Counted from the stretch's first letter, positions 16,536 through 25,741 are shown. The stretch is DNA of 64,000 nt from Amycolatopsis tucumanensis (GCF_021654135.1 NZ_JAKGSD010000016.1:1-64000), one strand, 5' to 3'. The notes: a model not told the origin generated them from the sequence alone. Numbers and translations are program-made.

Positions 16536-17297
16536 ATGAACATCAGCGGAAACACCATCTTCATCCCGGGTTCCACCAGCGGCATCGGCCTCGCCCTCGC
16601 GCGGCGCCTGCGGGCCAAGGGCAACACCGTCATCGTCGGCGGCCGCCGCACCGAACTGCTCGACTCGCTCGCCGCCGAGGGGTTCGACACCGTGCGCATC
16701 GACACCGCCGACGCCGACAGCATCCGCGCCGCGGCCGACGAGGTCATCGGCAAGCACCCCGACCTCAACGTGATCATCGCGATGTCCGGCATCATGCGCG
16801 TCGAGGACTGGCACCGCCCGGAGGGCTTCCTGGCCTCGGCCGAGGAGACCGTGACGACGAACGTGCTCGGCCCGATCCGGCTCATCGCCGCGTTCGTCGA
16901 ACACCTCAGGAGCAAGCCCGACGCGACCATCGTGACCGTGTCCTCGGGCCTGGCGTTCGCCCCGCTCAAGGCCACGCCGAGCTACAACGCGAGCAAGGCC
17001 GCCATCCACATGCTCAGCGAGTCGCTGCGGCTGCAGCTCGCGGACACCTCCGTCAAGGTCGTCGAGCTGGAGCCGCCGTCGGTGCGGACCGCCCTGCTGC
17101 CCGGCCAGGAGGAGAGCGAGTTCGCCATGCCGCTCGACGACTTCGCCGACGAGGTGGTCAAGCTGTTCGAGACGCAGCCGGACGCCAAGGAGATCCAGGT
17201 GGAGAACGTGAAGTTCCTCCGCTACGGCGAGGCCCGCGGCGACTACGACCAGGTCGTGGCCACCCTCAACGCCGCGGACCCGCACGGCAAGCACTAA
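16536..17297 (+). CDS. SDR-family oxidoreductase (DltE-like)
   Basis: The 253-residue SDR has GSTSGIG (12-18), TNV at about 108, catalytic serines at 136-137 and YNASK (Y150, K154). It resembles the DltE-like branch. The substrate is unknown. I chose ATG 16536 (MNISGNTIFI) because it starts right at beta-1; an ATG at 16488 would add 16 unlikely residues. It is probably regulated by the divergent XRE/MmyB-like gene. Its TAA stop overlaps that of the convergent PAP2 gene. Confidence 0.88.
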   Translation: MNISGNTIFIPGSTSGIGLALARRLRAKGNTVIVGGRRTELLDSLAAEGFDTVRIDTADADSIRAAADEVIGKHPDLNVIIAMSGIMRVEDWHRPEGFLASAEETVTTNVLGPIRLIAAFVEHLRSKPDATIVTVSSGLAFAPLKATPSYNASKAAIHMLSESLRLQLADTSVKVVELEPPSVRTALLPGQEESEFAMPLDDFADEVVKLFETQPDAKEIQVENVKFLRYGEARGDYDQVVATLNAADPHGKH

Positions 17298-18169
17298 GTG
17301 GCCAGGCGTCGCCAGGACAGCAGGAACACCAGCGCCGCGACGATCGACCCGGCGGAGGCGAACGATCCGGCGCCCAGGTAGATCACCCACTCGTCCGCCC
17401 CGGCCAGGCCCTCGCGCGCCAGCGGGACACCCCACAGGATGGCGCCGAGGGTCAGGCCGGCCAGGGCGGCGAGCACCGCGAAGGCACCGATGACCACCCG
17501 GCCGAGCCGGCGGTTTCCCTCGTACGGGTGCACCGCGCCGCGCCGCGCGAGCCACCACGACGCCAGCGCCGCCAGCGCGAGGGCGATCGCGTCGGCGGCG
17601 AGGGTGTCGGAGAGCCGGTGCCACTTCGCGGTGAGCGTGTACTGGCCGATGCCCACCGCCCACGGCAGCACGACCAGCATCACCACGCCGCGCCAGCGGT
17701 ACGGCGCGACGATCACGGCCGCGAACAAGACGGTCATGGCGATCGTGGTGTGGCCACTGGGCAGGCTGTTGTGGCCGAAGTCGCCCGTCACCGGCACCAG
17801 CGCGGGCCGGACCAGCACGAACCGCTTCAGCACCTGCACGACCACCTGGCCGAGCACGATCACCCCGACCGCCGCGACCGCGAGGTCCCAGCGGCGGCGG
17901 AGCGCGCCCGTCAGCGCGATGAGCAGCGTCGCCCCGGCCAGCGAGTAGACCGTGATCTCGTCGAGCGCCTGCCACGCCTGCCCCGACTCGGCCGCGTCCG
18001 CCTGGTCGGCGCCCCGCAGCGCGGCGTTCTCCAGCGCCTGTCCACTCGCCGTCCACACGGCCAGCAGGTAGACCGCCACCGTCAGCGCGGCCGCCACGGC
18101 GGCGATCACCAGCCACCGCCGCGACGAAACACCGGCGGTCTGCCCGACCACCTCGTCGTCCACCACCAC
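17294..18169 (-). CDS. PAP2-family membrane phosphatase
   Basis: About seven hydrophobic segments and the three PAP2 motifs are visible: KRFVLVRP (KxxxxxxRP type), LPSGHTTIA and AKWHRLSDTLAAD (the last a variant of SRxxxxxHxxxD). Such enzymes dephosphorylate lipid phosphates at the outer membrane face, for example undecaprenyl or decaprenyl pyrophosphate or phosphatidate. The start is one of three consecutive GTG codons (18169, 18166, 18163) after a weak GAG site; 18169 is listed. It lies divergent from the amidohydrolase with about 55 bases between. Confidence 0.82.
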   Translation of the reverse strand: MVVDDEVVGQTAGVSSRRWLVIAAVAAALTVAVYLLAVWTASGQALENAALRGADQADAAESGQAWQALDEITVYSLAGATLLIALTGALRRRWDLAVAAVGVIVLGQVVVQVLKRFVLVRPALVPVTGDFGHNSLPSGHTTIAMTVLFAAVIVAPYRWRGVVMLVVLPWAVGIGQYTLTAKWHRLSDTLAADAIALALAALASWWLARRGAVHPYEGNRRLGRVVIGAFAVLAALAGLTLGAILWGVPLAREGLAGADEWVIYLGAGSFASAGSIVAALVFLLSWRRLAT

Positions 18170-18223
18170 CCGCTCAGAATGGATCAAGCCGGTCCTCCGC
18201 GCCTGTCGTGCGATGCTGACCAG

Positions 18224-19438
18224 GTGAACGACCTGTACGTGACGGGCGTGCGCCCGTGGGGCGGCCCCCTGTCCGATGTGGAAATCCGCGACGGCCGGAT
18301 CGCGGCGGTGACCGCGGCCGGCGGCCCCGCACCGGAGGGCGTGCCGCAGCTGGCGGGCGAGGGCCGGTTGCTCCTCCCCTCGTTCTCCGACGTGCACGTC
18401 CACCTGGACTCCACCCGGCTGGGCCTGCCGTGGCGGCCCAACGACTCCCCCGGCGGGGTGTGGGCGAACATGCTGCACGACCGCGCCCACTGGCGCGAGG
18501 GCGACGTGCCGATGCGCGAGCGGTCCACGCACATGCTCGGCCTGCTCATCGCGCACGGCGTCACCCGCGTCCGCGGCTACGCCCAGGTCGACGCGGACTG
18601 CGAGCTGGAACGCCTGGAAGCCGTCGTCGCCGCGCGGGAGGCGCACGCCGGCCGGGCCGAGGTCGAGATCATCGCCTTCCCGCAGGCCGGGCTGTTGCGC
18701 GAACCGGGCGTCCCGGACCTGATGGAGGCCGCGCTGCGCGAGGGCGCCGGCGTGATGGGCGGCATCGACCCGTGCGGCGTGGACGGCGACCCGGTGCGGC
18801 ACCTGGACATCGTGTTCGGGCTCGCCGACCGGTACGGGGTGCCGGTGGACGTCCACCTGCACGAACCCGGCGAGCTGGGCCTGTTCAGCCTCGGCCTGAT
18901 CATCGAGCGGACCCGCGCGCTGGACCTGCGCGGCCGGGTCACCATCTCGCACGCCTTCACCCTCGCCCACACCCCGTCGCCGCGGCTGGACGAGGTGCTG
19001 GCCGAGATGGCCGAGCTGGACATCTCGGTCGCCACCGTCGCGCCGCCGGGCCGCGGCACGCTCCCGCTGCAGCGGCTCACCGAAGCCGGCCTGCGCGTCG
19101 GCCTCGGCGACGACGGGCAGCGCGACTACTGGTCCCCCTACGGCAACGCGGATCTGCTCGACCGGACCTGGCAGCTGGCGTTCACCAACGGGTTCCGCAA
19201 CGACCACCTCGTCGAGCACGCGCTGGCCGTGGGCACCTGGGGCGGCGCGACGGTGCTCGATCCGTCGCTGCCGCGGCTGCGGGACGTGCGGGACCGCCCC
19301 GGAGTCGCGGTGGGCGACCCGGCGGACCTGGTGCTGCTCGACGGTGAGGCGCCCGCGGCCGCGGTGCAGGACCGGTTGCCGCACCGCACGGTGGTCCACG
19401 CCGGGCGGGTGGTCGCTCACGACCTCGCGCTGGTGTGA
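18224..19438 (+). CDS. Amidohydrolase (cytosine deaminase-like)
   Basis: The 404-residue product is an amidohydrolase-superfamily TIM-barrel enzyme with the metal-binding DVHVHLDS (H58, H60), the later HLHEPGE, TISHAFTLAH, and the aspartate motif GLGDDGQRDYWSPYG, which resembles CodA-type cytosine deaminases. The substrate may be cytosine or another N-heterocycle. GTG 18224 is the start; the open frame upstream runs antisense through PAP2 and is not coding. Its last 22 bases overlap the 3' end of the convergent serine hydrolase gene. Confidence 0.82.
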   Translation: MNDLYVTGVRPWGGPLSDVEIRDGRIAAVTAAGGPAPEGVPQLAGEGRLLLPSFSDVHVHLDSTRLGLPWRPNDSPGGVWANMLHDRAHWREGDVPMRERSTHMLGLLIAHGVTRVRGYAQVDADCELERLEAVVAAREAHAGRAEVEIIAFPQAGLLREPGVPDLMEAALREGAGVMGGIDPCGVDGDPVRHLDIVFGLADRYGVPVDVHLHEPGELGLFSLGLIIERTRALDLRGRVTISHAFTLAHTPSPRLDEVLAEMAELDISVATVAPPGRGTLPLQRLTEAGLRVGLGDDGQRDYWSPYGNADLLDRTWQLAFTNGFRNDHLVEHALAVGTWGGATVLDPSLPRLRDVRDRPGVAVGDPADLVLLDGEAPAAAVQDRLPHRTVVHAGRVVAHDLALV

Positions 19439-20562
19439 AGGAGCGCGCCGACGGCGAGTTCGTAGATCCCGCGCAACCGCCCGAACAGCGCGGGGTCGCT
19501 GTCCGGCGTGATCTGCGCGGTGGCACTGACGGCGACGGCCCGGCGGCCGTCCAGGGTGGCCGCGGCGAACTGGGTGTAGCCCGGGGTGTTGCCGGTGTGC
19601 CCGTAGACGCGGCCGTACCGCGTGTCGTAGCGGAAGATGCCGAGTCCGGCCGCGTTGACACCCGGCCCCGGCGGTTCCGAACCGCCCGGCCGGAACGTGA
19701 GCTGCGCGGCGCGCACCGCCGGGTGCAGGAGCGCCCGGTAGCCGCCGATGAAGCGCGCCAGATCGGCCGGTGTGGACACCACCCCGCCGGAGGCCCAGCT
19801 CCAGCCCGCGGCGACGAGCCGGGTCACGTCCTCGGCGCCGTCGTAGCCGTGCAGGTGCGGTTCGGGCAGCGCGGAGCCCCGCGGCAGGCTGGTGCGGTGG
19901 AGCCCCAGCGGCTGCGTGACGTGCCGCCGCAGCAGGTCCTCGTAGCGCGCGCCCGCCGCGGCCTCGCACATCAGCGCGACGAGGATGTTGTCCGAGTTGG
20001 AGTAGGCGTACCGGGTGCCGGGCGTGAACAGCAGACCGGGGTCGTCGAGGTAGCCGAGCAGGTCGCGCGGGGGCGGCGGGTCCTGCAGGGACGCCAGCAG
20101 CGCGTCGCGGAACCGCTGTGACCGGCTGAAGTCCGGGATCCCGCTGGTGTGGCCGAGCAACTGACGGAGGGTCACCCCCGACCACTGCGGGGGGAAACCG
20201 TCCAGCCGCCGCCCGACCGTGTCGTCGAGCCCCAGCCGGCGGCGGCTCACCAGGGACAGCGCGGTCGCGGCGCTGAACGCCTTCGCCACGCTCGCGACGC
20301 GCATGTGGTCGTCGGGCCGGGGTTTCCGGCCCGTCGCCACATCGGACACGCCGACGCTGTGGAAGGCCGTGCCGTGGCTCCGTCTGAACGCGACGGTGAC
20401 AGCGGGCGGACCACCTGGCGCGCCTTGCAGTTCGCGCATCGCCTCGCGCAGGGCTCGCTCGACGGGTGGTGATTCACCGGCCACCGCGCGGCCCGTGAGG
20501 ACCGTGCACCCGGCTGTGCCGAGTGCCCCCAGCTTCAGGACCGTCCTGCGCGACAGTGCCAT
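19417..20562 (-). CDS. Tat-exported serine hydrolase, beta-lactamase/D-alanyl-D-alanine carboxypeptidase type
   Basis: The 381-residue product begins with a twin-arginine signal (LSRRTVLKLGALG). It has the class C beta-lactamase/DD-peptidase motifs SVAK (S91, K94), YSN (187-189) and YGHTG for the third box. It should act outside the cell as a DD-carboxypeptidase or an esterase-like hydrolase; beta-lactamase activity is not implied by these motifs. I chose ATG 20562, which gives a compact signal; an in-frame start at 20577 exists. Confidence 0.82.
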   Translation of the reverse strand: MALSRRTVLKLGALGTAGCTVLTGRAVAGESPPVERALREAMRELQGAPGGPPAVTVAFRRSHGTAFHSVGVSDVATGRKPRPDDHMRVASVAKAFSAATALSLVSRRRLGLDDTVGRRLDGFPPQWSGVTLRQLLGHTSGIPDFSRSQRFRDALLASLQDPPPPRDLLGYLDDPGLLFTPGTRYAYSNSDNILVALMCEAAAGARYEDLLRRHVTQPLGLHRTSLPRGSALPEPHLHGYDGAEDVTRLVAAGWSWASGGVVSTPADLARFIGGYRALLHPAVRAAQLTFRPGGSEPPGPGVNAAGLGIFRYDTRYGRVYGHTGNTPGYTQFAAATLDGRRAVAVSATAQITPDSDPALFGRLRGIYELAVGALLHTSARS

Positions 20563-20586
20563 CGAGCGAGGGTACACCGCGACCGG

Positions 20587-22359
20587 TCAGAGCTGAAGCG
20601 CCGATTTCTCTTGCCGCAGAAGCGATTCGATCTTACCGGGGTGCTCGTCGGCGACCACCACGGCGCCGCGGACCAGGTCGCGCGCCCCGTCGAGCAGCTC
20701 CGCGGCGAGCGCCAGCCCGACCTCGGCCTCCCGCTCCCCGGCAGCCTCCAGTTCGGACAGTGCCCGCGGCGGGATGGTCACGTCCGGGACCTCGTAGGCC
20801 AGGTACTCTGCTTCGGCGAAGCCGGACAGCGGCGCGATCGCCACCAGCACCGGGATGTCCACTCCGGACAGTTCGGCGACCATCCGGGACAGGCCCTCCA
20901 GCTCGTAGACCGGCCGCGTGATGAGGAACTGCGCGCCCGCGGCGATCTTCGCCTTGGTGCGGGACAGTTCGGCGTCCTGGTCCTCCGCGCCGGGGTTGAC
21001 GCGCGCGCCGATGTGGAAGGCGGTGCGGGTGGCCAGGGTGAGGCCGGTGTGGTCGCGGCCGGAGTTGAGGCCGGCGAGCAGCCCGATCAGGCCGACCGAG
21101 TCGACCTCCCAGATGCCGTCGGCGCCCGGGTAGTCGCCCAGCGGTGCCGGCGTTCCGGTCTCGCACACCACCGTGCGCAGGCCGAACGCGTGGGCGCCGA
21201 GCAGGTCCGCCTGCAGCGCCGCGAGGGACCGGTCCCAGGCGGTGACGGTGGTGATCGTGTCGACGCCCGCCTCGCGTTCCAGGCGGAGCGCTTCGCCGAA
21301 GTTGCCGCGCACCAGCGCCAGGTCGGCGCCGCGGACCCGCTCCACGTCCTCCGGTTCGCCGTGCGGGGTGACCTGCGCGGCGAGCACGAAGCCGGGCCGG
21401 GCGAGGCGGCGGGCGAGCGGGCTCTGCGGCGGCGCCGGGCGCGGCTTGGGCACGGCCGTGACGGGGCTGGCCTGGCGGGGCCGCAGGTCGGCCAGGCGGG
21501 CGACGACCTCGCGGATGTGGCCGGGTGTGGTGCCGCAGCAGCCGCCGATCATGGCGGCGCCGTGCTCGGCGAAGCGCCGCGCGTACCGCCCGAAGTGCGC
21601 GCGGGCGACCGGGTAGGTGAAGCGCCGCCCGGTGCGCCGCGGCATGCCCGCGTTGGGGTGCACGCCCACCGGCAGGTCGCCGGCGTCGCGGAGTTCGTCG
21701 AGGATCGCGAGCATGTGCTGGGGGCCGACGGTGCAGTTGGCGCCGACCGCGGTGACCGGGAGGCCGGTGAGGGTCTTGACGACCTCGCGGGGCGTCTCGC
21801 CGGCCGGGGTGAGGCCGTCGCTGGTGAAGGTGGCCTGGGCGACGATCGGGAGGTCGGTGACCTCCGCGGCGACCGTGATGGCTTCGACCAGTTCGTCGAG
21901 GTGGCCGAAGGTCTCCAGGACCAGCAGGTCGACGCCGCCGTCGACGAGGGCCTGGACCTGTTCACGCACGACCTCGGCGCGCTCGTCCGCGCGGACGCCG
22001 GCCCGCGCGGACGAGGACACCGCCGGGGAGACGGACCCGGCGACGAAGATGGTCCGGTGCACCCCGCGACGAGCCTGCCGGGCGAGTCGCACGGCGGCGA
22101 GGTTGATGTCGCGGGCGCTGACGGAGCACCCGTGCTCGGCCAGCCGCAGCCGGTTCGCGCCGAAGGTGTTGGTGAGGAGCACGTCCGCGCCCGCGGCCAC
22201 GTAGCTCTCGTGGATGGTGCTGACGAGCTCCGGGTTCGAGAGGTTGAGTTCCGGCAAGGCCCGGTCCAGCGAATTGCCCGCCACGTGCAGGACGGTGCCC
22301 ATGGCCCCGTCGAACACCAGAACCCGCTCGGACAGCTGCTCCGCGAACCGACCTCTCAC
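20587..22359 (-). CDS. Bifunctional homocysteine S-methyltransferase / methylenetetrahydrofolate reductase
   Basis: The 590-residue protein fuses an N-terminal homocysteine S-methyltransferase domain (about 1-310; zinc cysteines in GANCTVGP and IGGCCGTTPGH) with a C-terminal methylenetetrahydrofolate reductase (MetF-like) domain (about 320-590; includes NPGAEDQDAELSRTKAKIAA and FLITRPVYE). It would supply the methyl group and pass it to homocysteine to make methionine. The arrangement is known in several bacteria. GTG at 22359 follows GGGAGGG. No riboswitch-like structure was evident to me in the 5' region. Confidence 0.9.
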   Translation of the reverse strand: MRGRFAEQLSERVLVFDGAMGTVLHVAGNSLDRALPELNLSNPELVSTIHESYVAAGADVLLTNTFGANRLRLAEHGCSVSARDINLAAVRLARQARRGVHRTIFVAGSVSPAVSSSARAGVRADERAEVVREQVQALVDGGVDLLVLETFGHLDELVEAITVAAEVTDLPIVAQATFTSDGLTPAGETPREVVKTLTGLPVTAVGANCTVGPQHMLAILDELRDAGDLPVGVHPNAGMPRRTGRRFTYPVARAHFGRYARRFAEHGAAMIGGCCGTTPGHIREVVARLADLRPRQASPVTAVPKPRPAPPQSPLARRLARPGFVLAAQVTPHGEPEDVERVRGADLALVRGNFGEALRLEREAGVDTITTVTAWDRSLAALQADLLGAHAFGLRTVVCETGTPAPLGDYPGADGIWEVDSVGLIGLLAGLNSGRDHTGLTLATRTAFHIGARVNPGAEDQDAELSRTKAKIAAGAQFLITRPVYELEGLSRMVAELSGVDIPVLVAIAPLSGFAEAEYLAYEVPDVTIPPRALSELEAAGEREAEVGLALAAELLDGARDLVRGAVVVADEHPGKIESLLRQEKSALQL

Positions 22360-22592
22360 GTACCCTCCCGGCGCCGTTACCTCCGGGCGTGCACGTGCAC
22401 GAGGATCCGGCCGGCGCCGCACCCCCACCAGAGCACCGCGCCGCCCGCCATGCACCCATCCTAGGCGCTGAAACGGGCACATCGACCGGTTCGACACCGC
22501 AGGTGCACCACCACTGGGCCGTCCGGGTGACCCGCCCACCGCGGTGGTGGCCGGTCGGTGTGCGATATGTTGTCGTTCACCCTTGGATGGGT

Positions 22593-22616
22593 GCGGGCGC
22601 GGCTGTGTGCGCCCGC
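22593..22616. other. Perfect 8-bp hairpin in the tRNA leader
   Basis: GCGGGCGC and GCGCCCGC form an 8-bp stem around an 8-base loop, three bases before the tRNA 5' end. It may be part of the precursor tRNA leader. Its role is unknown. Confidence 0.5.
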
Positions 22617-22619
22617 CTG

Positions 22620-22693
22620 GGGCCGGTAGCTCAGCTGGTTAGAGCAGGGGACTCATAATCCCTTGGCCGCGGGTTCGAGCCCCGCCCGGCCCA
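22620..22693 (+). tRNA. tRNA-Met (CAU)
   Basis: A complete 74-nt cloverleaf is present: acceptor stem GGGCCGG/CCGGCCC, D-arm GCTC...GAGC, anticodon stem GGGGA/TCCCT with loop CTCATAA (anticodon CAU), and T-arm GCGGG/CCCGC with TTCGAGC. The discriminator is A followed by CC then G, so the terminal CCA is not fully encoded. CAU could also be a tRNA-Ile2 whose C is modified to lysidine; I favour elongator Met. Its 3' half is the attachment site of the integrated element. Confidence 0.92.
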
Positions 22694-22707
22694 CCGGTTC
22701 TGACCAG
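22652..22707 (+). repeat. Left attachment site (attL), 56-bp direct repeat
   Basis: This 56-bp sequence starts in the anticodon loop of the tRNA and continues 14 bases past its end. It is identical to 55058-55113. The copy inside the element reconstitutes an intact tRNA on integration. The two copies bound about 32.5 kb. Confidence 0.93.
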
Positions 22708-22743
22708 GCGTTATGGCTCGTTGGTTGATCATCGTGTCGCGGC

Positions 22744-22767
22744 TTGTCCATGACTCTGTCCATTGAC
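22744..22767 (+). repeat. Integrase arm-site candidates near the left end
   Basis: TTGTCCATGAC and CTGTCCATTGAC lie in tandem between attL and the integrase start. The same 9-base core TGTCCATGA occurs twice near the right end (54944-54967). They may be arm-type sites for the integrase or excisionase. Confidence 0.45.
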
Positions 22768-22798
22768 ACTTCCGCGGCCCCGACCCACGCTTGCGTTC

Positions 22799-24067
22799 AT
22801 GAGCGAGCCGACAGCCAAGGGCGACAACCGCAAGCGCGGCAACATCCGCCAGCGCGGCAAGTCCCTTCAGGTCCGCGTCTACGCCGGCATCGACCCGGTG
22901 ACCGGGCGGCAGAGCTACCTCACCGAGACGGTCAAGGGCACCGACAAGGCCGCACACCGCCAGGCGCAGAAGGTCATGACGCGCTTGCAGGCTCAGGTCG
23001 ACCGCCAGCGCGGCCCCGACTCCTCGGTCACGCTGTCCTACGCGATCGACGAGTGGCTCAAGACCGCCGATATCGAGGCCACCACCCGGCACGGGTACGT
23101 GGGCTACATCAACCGCACGATCAAGCCCGCCCTCGGCAAGATCGCGGTCAACAAACTCACGGCCCGCGCCCTCGAAACCTTCTACGCCGAACTCCGCCGC
23201 TGCCGCGTCCGCTGCGACGGCCGCCCCTACATCGAGCACAAGCTCGAGGGTGACCATGACTGCAAGGTCGCGAAGTGCAAGCCGCACAAGTGCAGCGGCA
23301 TGGCCAACTCCAGCGTGCGTCAGATCCACTCGATCATCAGCGGCGTCCTCAACGCCGCCGTCCGCTGGGAGTGGATCAGCACGAACCCGGCGCAGATCGC
23401 CCAGCGTCCGCGCCAGACAGCTCCACAGCCCGACCCGCCCTCACCCGCCGAGGCTGCCCGCCTCGTCGAGAAGGCCTTCGCGCTCGACGAAGACTGGGGC
23501 ACCCTCGTCTGGCTCGTCATGACCACCGGCATCCGCCGCGGCGAAGCCTGCGCCCTCCGCTGGTCCCGCGTCGACCTCGACGAAGGAATCATCGAGATCC
23601 GCCGCAGCTACACAAAGCTCCGCGGCGTGGGCCAGGAGAAGGACACCAAGACCCACCAGATGCGCCGCATCGCCCTCGACACCGAAACGATCGTGCTCCT
23701 GCGCGAGCACAAGGCCCGCATGCAGCAACGCTGCCACGAACTTGGCGCCAAGTGGTCGGAGAACTCGTTCGTCTTCACCAGCACCCGCGGCTCCGACCTG
23801 AACGAGCCCTACTCCCCCGATGCCGTCTCCAGCCGCTACAAGAAGATGGCAACCCGCCTCGGCATCGACACCCACATCCACGCCCTACGGCACTACTCCG
23901 CCACCGAACTCCTCACCGCCGGAGTCGACCTCCGAACCGTCGCCGGCCGCCTCGGCCACGGCGGCGGCGGTGCTACGACCCTGCGCGTCTACGCCGCCTG
24001 GGTCGCCGCCGCCGACCGTAAGGCCGCTGAAGTCCTTGGTTCCCGAATGCCGAAACGGCGCCCCTAG
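22799..24067 (+). CDS. int: Tyrosine-type site-specific integrase
   Basis: The 422-residue product has an N-terminal AP2-like arm-binding region (RQRGKSLQVRVYAGIDPVTG), a core-binding SAM-like domain and a catalytic domain. Visible catalytic residues are R in TTGIRRGEACALRW, H-x-x-R in IHALRHYS, H in LGHGGGG and Y in LRVYAAW. It recombines the element at the tRNA 3' end. A cysteine- and histidine-rich insert (RVRCDGRPYIEHK... CKVAKCKPHKCSG, about 140-170) resembles a zinc-binding insert. I chose ATG 22799, not the earlier start in frame. It sits 91 bases after attL, as usual in AICEs. Confidence 0.92.
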   Translation: MSEPTAKGDNRKRGNIRQRGKSLQVRVYAGIDPVTGRQSYLTETVKGTDKAAHRQAQKVMTRLQAQVDRQRGPDSSVTLSYAIDEWLKTADIEATTRHGYVGYINRTIKPALGKIAVNKLTARALETFYAELRRCRVRCDGRPYIEHKLEGDHDCKVAKCKPHKCSGMANSSVRQIHSIISGVLNAAVRWEWISTNPAQIAQRPRQTAPQPDPPSPAEAARLVEKAFALDEDWGTLVWLVMTTGIRRGEACALRWSRVDLDEGIIEIRRSYTKLRGVGQEKDTKTHQMRRIALDTETIVLLREHKARMQQRCHELGAKWSENSFVFTSTRGSDLNEPYSPDAVSSRYKKMATRLGIDTHIHALRHYSATELLTAGVDLRTVAGRLGHGGGGATTLRVYAAWVAAADRKAAEVLGSRMPKRRP

Positions 24068-24217
24068 GCCATCTGCTTTACAGAGGGACAATCGAACCAG
24101 CCCTGACCTGCACTTTTGCGTGGCGACTGGCGCACCTTGCCGCCCGGTTGCCGCTCAGTACTGGCCAGAACGTTGAAACCTGTGCAACGCCTCCCGGGAA
24201 TCTGCGATTCTTCCATC

Positions 24218-25741
24218 ATGGAGAAACGACCGACTGGGAGCACACGTCAGGAGGCGGCAAAGAAGCTTGCTCAGCGCAGCGCGCTGGTCCAGCTGCCCAC
24301 CTGGCTGTGGGGCGGAAACTTCCAGGACCTCGCCGCCCACCTCGGCTGGCATCTTGAAGGTACAGAGGATCCGGATACGTGGCGGGTACGACTCGTCGAG
24401 CGTAAGCGCCACAAGGCAGCTCGGTTGGTGGAGCTCAAGAAGCTTGCTCATAGCGGTAACGTCGACTCCAAGGGGAGTTTCTCGGAACTGAAGACGTTGC
24501 CTGCGCACTCACAGTTCATCTCTTTACCTCCCGAGCAAATCAACGACGAGTTTGAGAGGATCGCCCGAATGGATTCGGGTATCGGAGCGTTCCTCGCACA
24601 GCTAACACTGACGACTACCGCTTCCCACGAAAATGATCTTCCCGACCTTATTCGGGAAATAATGAAGGAAGGATTATTTAAGCAGCTCCCGAACTCCGTC
24701 GCATGGCTACTCAAGCTTGACACGATGCTCCATCACCGGTTTGCAGTCCCAAGAGTTTTGCTACAGACAGAAGAAAACCCGGCAATGTTCAAGCAGAAGC
24801 CACCGGATGGTCACGAGTTCCGCAGTTCGTTCGGACTCTACAATGACACCGTCGTGGGACTTCAGTCGTATCTTTCTCCTCTACTCCTCTCCCTGAGCCC
24901 GTGGGTATGGGGCATACCTGCAACACGCGCGGGCGGAGTGATTATCTACACTTTCGGAAAAGAGGTCCCAGGAAAGCACGCCCATGCAACGGAACCCCTG
25001 CAGCACTTCCATTCAAAAGGGCTCTCCAAGAAGACCCGAACGAAAGTCGACAAGCGTGACATCGAGGAGACGATGCACTGGTGGGTCGACCGCCTGAATC
25101 TTCTCTTTACCGAGATCACCGACCCATGCAACTTCCGGAACGCACACGATCAGTTCGAGCCAAGGGTGCAGTTTGAACGAATGCTCAGCCTGGAGCAACT
25201 CTTCCGCAACATACAGTCGATTTCGTCTCTCGAGCGCGACCCGCATGCAACACGGATCATGCTGATGGACACTCTAGACACACTTGAGGGAATGAAGTTG
25301 CTCAGCTTCGCTGAAATGTGCAAACTGTCCAGAGCAGAGGAGACTTTGAAAATAATCGAAGCTGAACTTCCCGCAAATGTCGCCAAACTGCTACTTCCGC
25401 GCGCACGAGCTGGCATACAAGCCCTACGGGACCTTCAAGATGGCTTTTTCCTCAAAGCGCGCATGTCCACAGATGGAAATATCATTCTTCCCGACAAGAA
25501 AGGCGGAACAGAGCAGGTGACAAAGGAGAAGGCGGTAGCGCAGTGGTTGAGGGTACTACGAAACGCGGGTCACGGATTCGGCGGAAGAGGCTCAGGAGGC
25601 TCTCCCAGAGACCAAGTGTTACTTCTTGTCCATGATGCCAACATACCGCCGGATATTTCCGATCTCGCCTACCTGTATTTGCTACGCCTCGTGACTTTTC
25701 CGGAGCTTCTACGACGTTTCGATCCGAGCCTTGGCACCTGA
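24218..25741 (+). CDS. Large cargo protein with HEPN-like C-terminal motif
   Basis: The 507-residue soluble protein has no family I can name. The C-terminus contains LRVLRNAGHGFGG (R445/R448, N449, H452), followed by PPDISDLAYLYLLRL, which resembles HEPN-type (R-x4-6-H) domains of abortive-infection proteins. Codon use and local sequence are less GC-rich than the neighbours, especially 24450-25740, which suggests recent acquisition. ATG 24218 was chosen because the start fits and the upstream in-frame extension (to 24116) has no ribosome-binding site. It lies downstream of int on the same strand, 150 bases away. Confidence 0.6.
   Translation: MEKRPTGSTRQEAAKKLAQRSALVQLPTWLWGGNFQDLAAHLGWHLEGTEDPDTWRVRLVERKRHKAARLVELKKLAHSGNVDSKGSFSELKTLPAHSQFISLPPEQINDEFERIARMDSGIGAFLAQLTLTTTASHENDLPDLIREIMKEGLFKQLPNSVAWLLKLDTMLHHRFAVPRVLLQTEENPAMFKQKPPDGHEFRSSFGLYNDTVVGLQSYLSPLLLSLSPWVWGIPATRAGGVIIYTFGKEVPGKHAHATEPLQHFHSKGLSKKTRTKVDKRDIEETMHWWVDRLNLLFTEITDPCNFRNAHDQFEPRVQFERMLSLEQLFRNIQSISSLERDPHATRIMLMDTLDTLEGMKLLSFAEMCKLSRAEETLKIIEAELPANVAKLLLPRARAGIQALRDLQDGFFLKARMSTDGNIILPDKKGGTEQVTKEKAVAQWLRVLRNAGHGFGGRGSGGSPRDQVLLLVHDANIPPDISDLAYLYLLRLVTFPELLRRFDPSLGT

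Noticed and set aside
15563..18223. Upstream part of the long plus-strand frame ending in the amidohydrolase
   Set aside because: The region encodes the XRE regulator, SDR and PAP2 genes in other frames. Only the part from GTG 18224 reads as amidohydrolase.
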